NCBI GenBank assembly: GCA_030998225.1
Contig: JAPYXD010000715.1
Location: 7,072,501-7,136,500 of the forward strand
Length of the DNA stretch: 64,000 nt
Reading direction: 5' to 3'
DNA from: Diplolepis rosae
Taxonomy: Eukaryota > Arthropoda > Insecta > Hymenoptera > Diplolepididae
Notes under the pieces: model-generated
The model's input: only the letters and a program-made list of their open reading frames with translations
Database searches by the model: none
Told to the model about the DNA's origin: nothing
Part shown: positions 11,531 to 20,976 of the stretch, piece by piece
Position numbering within the stretch: position 1 is the stretch's first letter
Layout: each line of letters starts with the position of its first letter
Translations under genes and position numbers: made by a program

Positions 11531-12639
11531 CACACAAAAATAATAAAAAAAACATTCCATCAATTTTTCAGTTATTTATTTTTATCTGACATTATCAAGC
11601 ACTTGAAAAAACACTCTTTAGATACTTCTTCCTGTCTAACTTGGATTTATGTAAATTTAATAAAACTTTTCCGCTAGACGCTTTCGATTAGTTACAATTT
11701 TCAAAATAGATTTATTGTAAAATCTGAATCGATTTGTAATGACATCGCATACACTTGTAGATAAATTTACGTTCATACTCATATTTATATTGATTTAGTT
11801 CAACTTACATCAGTGACGTCTCAGTATAACAATAATAATATGACAAGCCAATTTAAAGTATAATTTTGATTTGAGTAATAATTGTAAATATTATTTGCTA
11901 AAAATTCTAAATTCATAATATAAGCAGAATTTATGTGTTCAATGTTATCATGTTCATCTCCATTATCTTTTGAATTTTATATTTAAATTATTATATCAAA
12001 TAATTATGTATTGTATTACTATAATTTATAATGTTTTTATATTATGCTTATGTTTTCCTTTCCTGATTCTTAAAGTACGTTTGTTTTTTTCTCCATAACA
12101 AAAGTATCTTTTCCTAGTTTTATAAACTTTCCTAATTTTAAATTTGTTCTAAATACAATTTATAGAATATTCTTAAAGATTCGTTTCACATTTTCAGATA
12201 TTCGAAAAAAAAACACAAGCATAATGAATGAAAAGTATAAAAATGTAGATGAAATAGATTAAAAGAGAGCAAAATCAATGTTTCAATATAATCATGGACA
12301 TTAAACACTCAAATTCTGCTCATAGTATGATTTTAGAATTCTTTGGAACTAATATTTAGAATTATTATTCAAAACAAAATTTGATACTTAATCCTAATCA
12401 ATTTGATTTGATTCAGTTTCAGTATTATTTTTAATTGGCTTGTGAAATTATTATGTTCAACTCTACCCAGAACCAGTACCTGAATTATCCGCCCAGCAAC
12501 AGCTGCCAGGAAAATGTTAATGCCTATCCAATTTTGACATAAGGGGTCCATGAGTTTCTAGTACGTAGACGCGAACTCCAGAAGGCTACCAACTTACCGA
12601 TTAACAGCTGTTACATGGTTTTTCATAACTCCTCAGAGG
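11531..12639. other. AT-rich DNA, no gene seen
   Basis: About 1.1 kb of very AT-rich sequence with poly-T runs. There are no long frames and no detectable terminal repeats. Confidence 0.5.
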
Positions 12640-13790
12640 AGATGCACAGTTGTGGTACAAGAACTGTGCATCAACTATAACCATATGGGAAGGACTAGTG
12701 TAAGGGTTGAGGAGCTTTTACCTGTCACAGGGAGAACATGGACAATTGGATTAAGAGACCAGCGACAAGGTCCCAGATAATCCATTTGGGTCTTCACAAC
12801 AGCAATGCTTACCATCTTGAAGCGACGAGATGGCTATACCCCCAATCAGGTTATAGAGACCTTCTATCATAATATGAAGCCGGGGTTGCATTTACACATA
12901 CGTCAAAAAGCGGCCTTGACCTCTGAAAAACTCATCCAACGGGTTCAGGAGATAGATGAGGTATAGGCGCGTTTGTTTGAAGAACGAATGCTGCTGAAGG
13001 TTCGGACAACGGAGGCATAGTAGATTCAAATGCCGCAACCAACGGAAGAAGTTTTTTTCCTGGTATGCAAAAGATGACATCCTGACCAGGGACTGCCTAT
13101 GTCCGAATCCGAGAAACGCCAGAAGGACCAGGCGTACACAGCCTGCAGTCTGGTCTAAAAAAGTAATAGTACCGACTGAAGGGCTTCCATCAGGGTTAAA
13201 ATAGTAAACCAGTGGAATTCAGCACTGGTTGCCCGCGGGCCCATCCACTCATATGTAGACTAGAAAATCAGTCAAAAACGCCGAAAACAAGGATGGAGTA
13301 CGGATGATAGTGGCGAGACTGCCATCCTCGCTGTCGGGGCCGAAGTCATGTTAGGAGACAAGATCACCGGAACGATTACCGCAGCGAACTAAACAATCGA
13401 AAATGATCACCTGGAGTTGCTAAATCTTAGCCTCCTAGGAATCGACACCCTGTCCAAGCTTAGACTTCAGATGTCTCTAAATGGAACACATATAACACCA
13501 AAAGACAACCGGAAAGAAAATTATGCCCGTGCCATTGAGGGCCAGTTCACTATAACAAATCTAGAGAAGCGTAAACGAGCCTAAGCCGAAAAATTCCTGA
13601 AAGAGCACCTGGAACGTTCTAAAAAAATCAAGGGAGTTACGCCTCTCTTTAAAAATGTATCTGGACAACATAATGCTATATATCGCGATCTTCCAGGAGC
13701 ACATTGAAGTACTGAGCAAAGCATTCTAGAAACTATACGATTCCACGCTGAAGCCTGACCGTTTCTTGGGATCTAACTAAAGAAAAATAT
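12640..13790 (+). pseudogene. Ty3/gypsy gag-protease remnant
   Basis: A decayed but recognisable plus-strand gag to pol junction. TILKRRDGYTPNQVIETF and YHNMKPGLHLHIRQ (about 12810-12900) match the gag segment before the nucleocapsid. A CCHC-knuckle relic (CKR..., TRDCLCPNPRNARR) lies at about 13050-13125. After stops and shifts come a retropepsin-like stretch (ILAVGAEVMLGDKI) and NLSLLGIDTLSKL, the second protease motif 'LG.D.L...G'. The linker to RT (about 13590-13700) reads FLKEHLERSKKIKGVTPLF. Numerous in-frame stops show an old copy. Base composition is visibly richer in G+C than the surroundings. RT pieces of a gypsy element follow at 15.1 kb, probably the same copy split by later DNA. 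Confidence 0.6.
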
Positions 13791-14500
13791 AAAATTTTAT
13801 TAACAATAACATAAACTACAACAAATTCATTCTCATATTTTTGTTAATGTTAACCCTCATCGGGACCGTCAAAACTACGTCTAATCAGTTCTTGTGTATA
13901 CGAGCATCTACACAAAAAGTTTGAGATTTGTTTTAAATGTTTCAAAATGAAAAAAATCATTTTTTTTTTGTTTATTCATTTATTTTTGAATTTTTATTTT
14001 CATTATAAATCAAATTTGTGAACATTCATGTGGAAATGGATGAAAAAAAATACTGTTCAAAACATCAATTTTTTGGAAAGTAACGGAAAGTCGCAAAAAA
14101 ATGTATACGGTCGTATACATAGAACCGATGAGGGTTAATAAAATTTCGTTTAACAATTCATAACTGCTATTCAAATGAACTAAAACAGTTTGAAAGTTTT
14201 AGTCACAATTTTCTCGTAGAATTCCAAAGAAAATCCCTCAAGGAAGCACCTAAGAAAAAAATATGAATACACAACTTAACAAACATTAATGGAAATATAT
14301 ATTTATATTATATTATTTATATTTCCGATTATAGCCTATTGATTTTTTTAATAACAGAAATAATTTTGCAACTAATCATGAGCAACGGTAGTTGTCCGAA
14401 GGTGAAAATTTTATAATAAACATAAGTATTTGTGAAATAAAAAAATGACGAAAAAATACCAACAGAAAATTTAAAAATATTCAGGGCTAAAGTTACCGTG
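13791..14500. other. AT-rich DNA between gypsy pieces, no gene seen
   Basis: Separates gag-protease from RT of the gypsy relic. AT-rich and without recognisable coding sequence, it may be later-inserted DNA, but I could not find its ends. Confidence 0.4.
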
Positions 14501-14640
14501 GACTCAGGTTTGGACTTGGCATACACCCTTTTGCTTGTGGGAGTTTCGTACTCCTCACCGCTTCGACGAAGTTCACGGCGCTGTTCGCGCGATCTTATTT
14601 TGCTTCGCCAATTTTTACCGTAGATAAATGAATCGTTGAT
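14501..14640 (-). pseudogene. Basic N-terminal segment of an arthropod TE protein (tentative)
   Basis: The minus-strand reading NWRSKIRSREQRRELRRSG followed by EEYETPTSKRVYAKSK resembles the 'WK.N.RK..R..GEEY....K.V.AK' leader found before a Cys-rich segment in some arthropod transposon proteins. The frame extends to 113 codons, but the rest is low-complexity. I cannot name the family. Confidence 0.25.
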
Positions 14641-14797
14641 GGAAATGTTTAAAAAAAAATTGTTCAACAACTATTAACCATGCAAGAAACAAAAAATAGC
14701 GAGAGAATATAACTGAGAAGCAAGAAATTGAGCTGCACTTAACTTACGAGACGATTTTTTAGAAGCAGTTGACAAGGTTAAAGAAGAACTCGATAAA

Positions 14798-15115
14798 ATG
14801 GATCACGTGCACGCCTATGTACCCATTAGCTCCATTATGAAACACCTAGATGGTGAATCGATACAATATTTTCTCTCAGAACCTCGGAAAGGGAACGAAA
14901 AACTCCGAGCGTCCATAAGACTCAATAAGGGGTTAGCCCCTTTAGCGCGCAAGTTACCCATGGGGTTAGCACCTTTATTAATTTTGAAGATTTGTTATGA
15001 ACAAACTAAAAAGAATTATAGATTTTTTTCAGTGGCTGTAGACGAGGGTTTTGTCATAGATTCGAAAAATGTAAAAAAATACATTTCGAAAATTTCGAGG
15101 GTTAGCCCCTTTTGA
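14798..15115 (+). CDS. Unrecognised 105-codon open frame
   Basis: Open from ATG at 14798 to TGA at 15113. The first 55 residues (MDHVHAYVPISSIMKHLDGE...) look protein-like. The second half includes a repeated GGGGTTAGC-type DNA motif (14932, 14958, 15098) that gives LAPLA/LAPLL, so part of the frame may be tandem-repeat read-through. It lies directly before a gypsy RT relic, but its sequence does not match gypsy pol. Function unknown. Confidence 0.2.
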   Translation: MDHVHAYVPISSIMKHLDGESIQYFLSEPRKGNEKLRASIRLNKGLAPLARKLPMGLAPLLILKICYEQTKKNYRFFSVAVDEGFVIDSKNVKKYISKISRVSPF

Positions 15116-15139
15116 CGCGAGCCATTCACTTCAGACATA

Positions 15140-15560
15140 TGTAGACAAACATGAATTCATGACGGGTCCAGATAAAGTGGCCTCGATCAAGAACCTGGCC
15201 CTACCAATAAACCTCAAAGAGCACGCCGTTTCGTGTGGCTGATATCGCGGTGCCGTTTCATCAAAGATGTAGCCCACATAGCCGCTCCTCTGCACCGATT
15301 ACTAAAAAAGGGTTGAATGGAAGTAGATCGAAGATCACTAGACAGCTTTCGATAAGCTAAAGGGAAGATTGGACAAAAGGTTTTATACGTGTTGGAAATC
15401 GATTTCATTGAAATTTCGAGCTCTTTTACCGAGCGTGCAGTGCCGCTCCGCAACGACTACCTGCGTCAGATGGCCTCCTGCTGAACAGGAATTGCCTATT
15501 TTCGTGCCCATCAATTTCTAAGAGTTCTATGGCATGTTTGAGTGAAAAAAAATTATTGTT
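15140..15560 (+). pseudogene. Ty3/gypsy RT thumb / RNase H junction fragment
   Basis: The plus-strand translation gives GPDKVASIKNLALPINLKEH, the 'PDKV.AI...P.P....ELR.FLG' block after the gypsy RT palm. Scrambled versions of 'YRRFI..FA.IAAPL..LLKKG..W' follow (AVSCG, YRGAV, TDY, KKG in shifting frames), then VDRRSLDSFR and KGKIGQKVLYV. Frames change several times. It is likely the continuation of the gag-protease relic at 12.64-13.79 kb, since both are on the plus strand and in the right order. Confidence 0.5.
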
Positions 15561-15777
15561 GTTTACGCTTCAAATGAATGACATATACTGAAAAAGACGC
15601 ACAATGACAGTAGCTTTCCAACGCATTTTCGGAATATTGGAACGATGGAATAATAATCAAGTTACGCCATCTCTTAGCAAACCGCATGAATTAAGTTATT
15701 GATCCAATATATTATATTATATACATACTTACTTTATATACATAAAGTCTTGCAGATCAATAGCATTCAAAATATTA
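15561..15777. other. Spacer, no feature seen
   Basis: AT-rich sequence between the gypsy fragment and the next terminal inverted repeat. Confidence 0.5.
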
Positions 15778-16800
15778 AGCGACCTGCAACACAGGGTCAT
15801 TCTAGTCACGCAAACTATGAAAATACTTGAAAAATCGAAACATATTAGAAGAATCACTTTCAAAGGATCCAATAACCTTGGTATGGGTCTACCCACAGAA
15901 AATGCTCGAAGTGATGACCCTCGACTTGTAAGCACTTGTTAATTAGCTGATGAAAAGACCGTCTAACTTCAGCCAACATTTGTCGTGTAATTTCCGTACA
16001 TGCTCGGCGTCTTCTTTCTTTCATGTCGTCAGGCGTGGTAGGTGCTACCGCCATTACGTGTTCTTTGACAAAATCCCATGAAAAGTAATCTGGTGATGTT
16101 AGATCTGTCGAACGAGGTAGCCAAGCGACAGGACCGCCTTGTCCTATCCACTTTTCGTCAAAAATCTCATTCATAACTAGGCTTGAACTCAGAGTATAAT
16201 GGGGTGGTGCACCGTCGTGTTGCATCCACATGTTCATGCGAACATGCAAAGGCACGTCTTCCATTAATTGAGGCAGTAAGTTTTGCAGAAAGTTTGCGTA
16301 AACTTTCCCAGTCAAGCGACCCAGTCAAGCCTGCTGCTCGCATGTGAATTTAGTGCAGCAAAAGCTAAGATAGCAGCCGCATTATTTTCATTAACAATTG
16401 GTCGATGTTTGACTCGTGTTTGTTTCACTGTACCGAAGCAACAGAAACGGTCAACTAATCGATTAAAAAACATGTGCGATTTTTGTTGCCTATCCGCATA
16501 ACGAGCCGTATACAAATCTTTTGGCGTTTCTGTAATGTTTGCCGCATTCCTCCAGCACCACGAACATATCAAAATATTCTTGAAAATCGTTCATTTTCGC
16601 GTTGCGATGTACTCACATTAGAAGGTAATGCGTGACTAACTGATATGTGAACAGAAAATGCTTACTTTCTGCCGATGTCAACAATACCCTATCGATGTGT
16701 ATTATCATGGGTATCACAAGAAATGAAAAGAAATGAAAATGATTTTTCGACTGTTTTCATAGTTTGCGTGACTAGAATGACCTTGTGTTGTAGGTCGCTG
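15778..16800. mobile_element. DNA transposon with ~55-bp terminal inverted repeats, internally deleted
   Basis: The ends are inverted repeats: AGCGACCTGCAACACAGGGT at 15778 and, reverse-complemented, AGCGACCTACAACACAAGGT at 16800. The match runs on through TCATTCTAGTCACGCAAACT and CTATGAAAA to a shared GAAAAATC, giving about 55 bp with few mismatches. The element is about 1.02 kb and contains one interrupted minus-strand transposase gene. Autonomous relatives should be about 1.4-1.5 kb, so this is a deletion derivative. No convincing target duplication was found. Confidence 0.8.
15860..16572 (-). pseudogene. DD-E transposase (DUF4817-type, IS630/mariner clan), central deletion
   Basis: Two minus-strand blocks. 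The N-terminal block (16572-16312) has ARYADRQQKSHMFFNRLVDR and VNENNAAAILAFAALN, the HTH start of this transposon family. The C-terminal block (16315-15860) has KVYANFLQNLLPQLMEDVPL, MWMQHDGAPPHY with the second catalytic Asp, and VAWLPRSTDLTSPDYFSWDF with the third acidic region. The first catalytic Asp ('..DE..F') lies in a deleted stretch of roughly 130-150 codons between the blocks. At the junction the 10-bp sequence CTTGACTGGG occurs twice, 3 bp apart, suggesting that the deletion arose between short repeats. The C-terminal block is otherwise open for 151 codons. Confidence 0.75.
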
Positions 16801-17162
16801 AATTCGTCTTAAAATCGGTAATAATGTCATCGGAAAAAAATACATGGTTCCATTTAAAAAAGTGGAGTTGACCTTGACGTAGCTTCAGCGCCTCCACCGA
16901 TAAAAAAATAGAGTGGTCGAGTATGACGGTCTTCTCGAACACTGAAACTTTTGTCTGGAACATTTTTGGATATGATCAATAGCTTGAGTGCCATCGCTCT
17001 GTAACACTTTATGTGCCTCGCCGTGTATATGGACAGACACATACGCACTACCATAAATCGACTTTATCACGACGTTTTTACTCAACAATGTATACTTGAA
17101 CAACAAGATGCAATTTTTTCATTCCAATAATATACCTTTTTGGTGAAAACGAGCACAAATTA
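16801..17162. other. Spacer, no gene recognised
   Basis: Overlapping short minus-strand frames (16772-17106) in all three registers have no family motifs and are unlikely to be coding. Confidence 0.4.
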
Positions 17163-17778
17163 CTTTCGAATCTTTTGAATCCATAGAACAAACTATAGTT
17201 GAACCTCTTACGAAAGCAACCTGGAAATACACATATCCTTCATCCTTAGCGACAAGTGATATTTATTCTCAACCTGACCTTGATAAACTATGTGATCACA
17301 GTATATTTCCAGCAGAAAATCCAATGATTTTTAATTCTTTAGCTAGAGAAATAAGAGGACATCTAATCATTGTTTAAGCCATATTATTAACAAATTTATT
17401 TAATGAAGACGTAATTGATAAAATTGCTAAATCTGCTTGGAGTAGATTTTGGACAATTTTTACAAATTTTGGAACTACTAGTACAAGTTATTACACAGAT
17501 TATTTGGAATGCCTCTCGACCTATTAGGCACCTTTCGGGATTCGGTCCCTAACCTCTTATTACATTTAGGTACCAACCGACCCGTTAGATCTCTTGCTGA
17601 GAGACATCAACTACTGTTTGCAGCTTCAGCATCACAAAACTCGAAAAAGACATTCAACAGTTTGACAAATAACGCAAATGCCAATTTAGGTAAAAACCAC
17701 AATAATACAAACATTACTTTTTATCCGCACTCTGAACTAAAAGAAGAACTTAGTAGAACACATTACTCTATCTACTGA
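17163..17778 (+). pseudogene. Retroelement envelope-like glycoprotein, C-terminal relic
   Basis: The plus-strand frame from 17163 includes SLAREIRGHL, then a TAA, then FNEDVIDKIAKSAW and RFWTIFTNFGTT. The next frame (from 17509) has a LLGTFRDSVPNLLLHLG segment and a hydrophilic tail ending at 17778. The pattern (amphipathic stem, SAW..FW, FG..S, then a juxtamembrane helix and cytoplasmic tail) resembles the chuvirus-like glycoproteins carried by some insect BEL/Pao elements. The membrane-spanning part between the two frames appears deleted and the gene has a stop and a frameshift, so it cannot make a product. A BEL/Pao gag relic lies 0.8 kb downstream on the same strand. The glycoprotein assignment is tentative. 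Confidence 0.4.
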
Positions 17779-18560
17779 CAAATCGATCCACAAGTTACAA
17801 CAACAAAATTTGGTTCTTTGAGCTGGATATTTTGCAAAAGTAAACACGCGTCAGAAAAAACCGTGTTGAATCATCGAAGTGCAAAATATTTCTTTTGTTG
17901 GACAACAAACAATCAATGAAACTAATGATTTCAGAGGTAAGCATTGAGGTAGATTCGTGAATAAAACTAGTGATTCAAAAACTAGGATACATACAATTGG
18001 TGATTGCAAGGCTAATAACCTTAAAAAATCAGTGTTTATAAAACTTTATAAGGAAAGGTAAACTAATAAGTTTGTGACAAATGTTTCAAGTTAGTTACTC
18101 TTCACATAAAGTGATATCAAATGCATTATTTCTAAAGGAAGAAACAGTTACATTGCAAATTTTATTGTCTATTCTTATAGCACCAGTTTTCAAGCTAGTG
18201 ATTCTAAACTAAGTAAGTATAAGACTAATGATTTATACCTCAAGCGAGAGCAACTCAGCAACCATCTATGAGGAAATTTGCAAAACTACTACTGCTCGCG
18301 CACATAAGCTCATCGAAAGCACCATCGATAACAAGGTCAAGATCATCCCTAGTTGGACTTCTACAATCATTGAATCTACCATCAATCATCAGACAGAAGA
18401 AACAACTAAGCAGATGCAGATTCATCACAAATTCGATCAGAATTCCAGGTCAAGCGAATTACCGATTTCTAATCCTTAATGCACTGTTTTGCCTTAATCT
18501 CATTTGTTTTATATTTAGAGTCGCGTATTATTTAATGTGTATTACCCAATCATGCCCGAT
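17779..18560 (+). other. Possible LTR / untranslated region between env-like and gag relics
   Basis: Lies between an env-like 3' end and a BEL/Pao gag start on the same strand, where a 3' LTR and the next element's 5' LTR would be expected. I could not identify TG...CA ends or a primer-binding site. The 83- and 103-codon frames at 18228-18579 overlap each other and carry no known motif. Confidence 0.25.
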
Positions 18561-18569
18561 CAACAAATT

Positions 18570-19260
18570 GTGTGTTTAAAAAAGCATCGTGGAAACATAA
18601 AGCGCTAACTAATCAATTTTGAAAACGTTTTAATTTCTGTAACCGACGAAGCTGATTCTAAAGAACTCGATTAAGAAAAAATACTTAAAAGACGCGCGGA
18701 ACTTTGGGATTTTTTCAAAAACATTCATACACAGTTAGAAGATTTGCGAAGTGACGATTCGGAAAACCAAACAAATGAGTCTGAGCGAACATGATTTGAA
18801 AATCGATTCTTTACAATAAACGGGCGTGTTGACAGATATATAAAACAGGCGTCTGCGTTATCTATAGTTGCGTCCACATTGTCAGCGTGAACCTCTGATC
18901 TTTTAATGCAGAAAATACGAAACGTGAATTCAAATTTATCATTAGAAAAATATCCAAATCGTGATCCAAGTTGGAATGCAAATAAAACCCAACTCAATCT
19001 ACAGTTATCGGCACACATTGGAAGCAACGTATGAACAAAAATGCGATTCAAGGACAAAATTCCAATTCACTTTTATTTCGTTTCCAACTACCAAAATTGC
19101 CAACACTCATATTTCATGGCATTCTCGATACATGGCGTGCGTTCTACGACTCTTCTTTTTCTTAATGGCTTCTTGTTCCTGTGGAACAAATTGCCAGAAC
19201 AAACACGTGTGGCTAGAAGAGCCCAATATAAAAAAACCAAGTCAAGTCCAGTGGTAAGCG
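18570..19260 (+). pseudogene. BEL/Pao retrotransposon gag (DUF1759-type) relic
   Basis: Plus-strand blocks in order: KKHRGNIKR (about 18579), RAELWDFFKNIHTQLEDL (about 18690), FENRFFTINGRVDRY (about 18797), then after shifts LPKLPTLIFHGILDTWRAF (about 19085-19140). The last is the 'LP.L.LP.F.G....W..F.D.F' start of the DUF1759 domain. Together these follow the order of arthropod BEL/Pao gag. Several TAA/TGA codons and frameshifts interrupt it. The final part overlaps the 98- and 75-codon frames at 18961-19268, which are only partly in register. No BEL protease or RT follows. Confidence 0.6.
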
Positions 19261-19640
19261 TACGTTAGAACAGCGGTCTCTGGGGAGACACGCAAGAATC
19301 AAAAATTTTCAATATGATTATCATTAATGAATATGTGATGAACTTGATCTATTTTATCTTAAATGAATATGTTATGGCTGAATTTGTTGTTTCAAGCATA
19401 ACATGATTTTACATTTTTTCAAATAATTTCACTCTTATAAAATCATGTATGGTAATCTGTTGTTTTATTTGGCACATTATTATCTCATTTAATATTTCGT
19501 ATGGAACATTTGATTTCGCAAAATTATTTATATTTATTCAATGCGATTAATCTATAGTATAGCGTAAAATATTTATTCTTATTTTTGTATATGTATATGT
19601 GAACTTTTAAGTCTATGTACGTAAACTAGTCATAACTTCA
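19261..19640. other. AT-rich DNA, no gene seen
   Basis: Nothing recognisable between the gag relic and the gypsy-type integrase scrap. Confidence 0.45.
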
Positions 19641-19800
19641 TAATCAATTATTTGTCCTTCTGTCATAATATTCTTTTGATCTTTCTTTTTGCTGAAATAA
19701 AATAAATCGTTATAAATTTGCAATTGTTCTACACTAGTGTTATATGTGAACACTGCTAATTTAAGCCAATCGCCCCATTCTGTGTTTTTTGCACAATATT
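19641..19800 (-). pseudogene. Gypsy-type integrase C-terminal scrap
   Basis: The minus strand reads EWGDWLKLAVFTYNTSV at about 19785-19735, matching the 'W...L..A.FAYNT..H..T..TPFEL.FG' segment at the C-terminal side of Ty3/gypsy integrase cores. The expected H and PFEL are replaced (QIYNDLF). Only about 50 codons remain, and it abuts the left end of the Academ-like element. Confidence 0.4.
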
Positions 19801-19812
19801 TTTAATGATATT

Positions 19813-20278
19813 TCAAAGCATCAATACAATCGGAACTGAAGTTTTGCCCATATTTTTCTTGAAAATGCTTCTAAGAATAATTTCATATATGTGATGTATA
19901 TAGGCAAAGTAAAAAAGAAATTTGTCTAACAAATTTTCTATCAAAACGCACGCACTTCTAGGCCAAGCAATAGAGGGATTGTCCTTGACATAAAAATTAT
20001 CAGAAAACCGCCTATGCTATCACGTAAGACGGTCGAGCGCGAAAAAGCGGTCGAGCGGCAGGAGACGCTGCAGGCTGAGGAGTAAAGTATACACTCGTAT
20101 ATAGTAATACGCGCGTGCTGTGCGCAACTTATAATTCTTTCCATTATTTATTTCAGCATCTACTGCAGCTATTTCATTGATTTTTTTTTGATTCTGGGGT
20201 ATCTGAACACGTGGAAATCGATTCTTGACGCAGATTTCACAAATAATTAAAGGATAATCAGGTAATATGTAGTTTTTC
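19813..20278 (+). repeat. Left terminal inverted repeat of the Academ-like element
   Basis: Continuous copy of the terminal repeat. It contains the doubled CGGTCGAGCG motif (20030-20060) and a GC-rich patch (GACGCTGCAGGCTGAGGAG). It has high similarity to the right repeat except for small indels, and it lacks the 550-bp insert seen in the right copy, so it shows the pre-insertion state. Confidence 0.75.
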
Positions 20279-20467
20279 CTACATAATCGTTATATATAAA
20301 ACATATATAAACGAATAGAAGCTTTTTTATTAAAAAATAAAGTAATTCATTATCTGAAATGATATACATATACGCAACATTGTAATATAGTTCTTTTTGT
20401 TATACTCAACATTACAATAATTTTCTTTTTTAGCAGGCTTATCGCAGTCTACTTTTTCAAGATTTAA

Positions 20468-20976
20468 TTAAATATTTTGTATTGACAAAAATTCATCGTT
20501 TTCAATGTCGGATGTACTTTCATCTTCGAAAATATTCACTTCACTGTTTGTGATTAAATTGTAACACGTATCTTCGTGACAGTGTGCACACAGATTCGTG
20601 CAACTAAAACCGTGTATCTTGCAAGTACACGAACCATCAATACACCCTTTCTTACTATATGAGCATGAAATTTGATCGAGCAATTTTTTAGGTATTGGTG
20701 GATCAGACGTTCTTACGGGAATCAATTGATTATTTTTTACAGCCCACCCCCAGTCAGTTGCTTTAATATTATCGTTACCTTGCCACGTTTGAACTTGGCA
20801 AAAGACACGATATGCATTCTGTTTAGCTGCTCCTTCTATCGGCGGTAACGTTTCTAACGCGAATTTTGTTTTTACTTTGGCTTTACTGAAATGTAAATAT
20901 CTTAAATCACATAATGTAAAGGAGCTAGACTTTTCTATTAATTTCTTTTCCGCTTTATTGCTGTATAATCTGAAAC
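20468..20976 (-). pseudogene. Academ-like transposase, C-terminal Cys8 segment
   Basis: From about 20976 to the stop at 20468 the minus strand is open. It reads LYSNKAEKKLIEKSSSF, CDLRYLHFSKAKVK, then ETLPPIEGAAKQNAYRV and the 'W' cluster ATDWGW. The segment from 20725 contains the cysteine motif CSYSKKGCIDGSCTCK...CTNLCAHCHEDTC, i.e. C-x6-C-x4-C-x-C-x6-C-x3-C-x2-C-x4-C, eight cysteines in 34 residues. The acidic tail after it (IFEDESTSDIENDE) is usual for this group. A Cys8 zinc-finger at the C-terminus is a described property of Academ transposases. This last part is intact, separated from the nuclease domain by about 2.7 kb. Confidence 0.65.
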
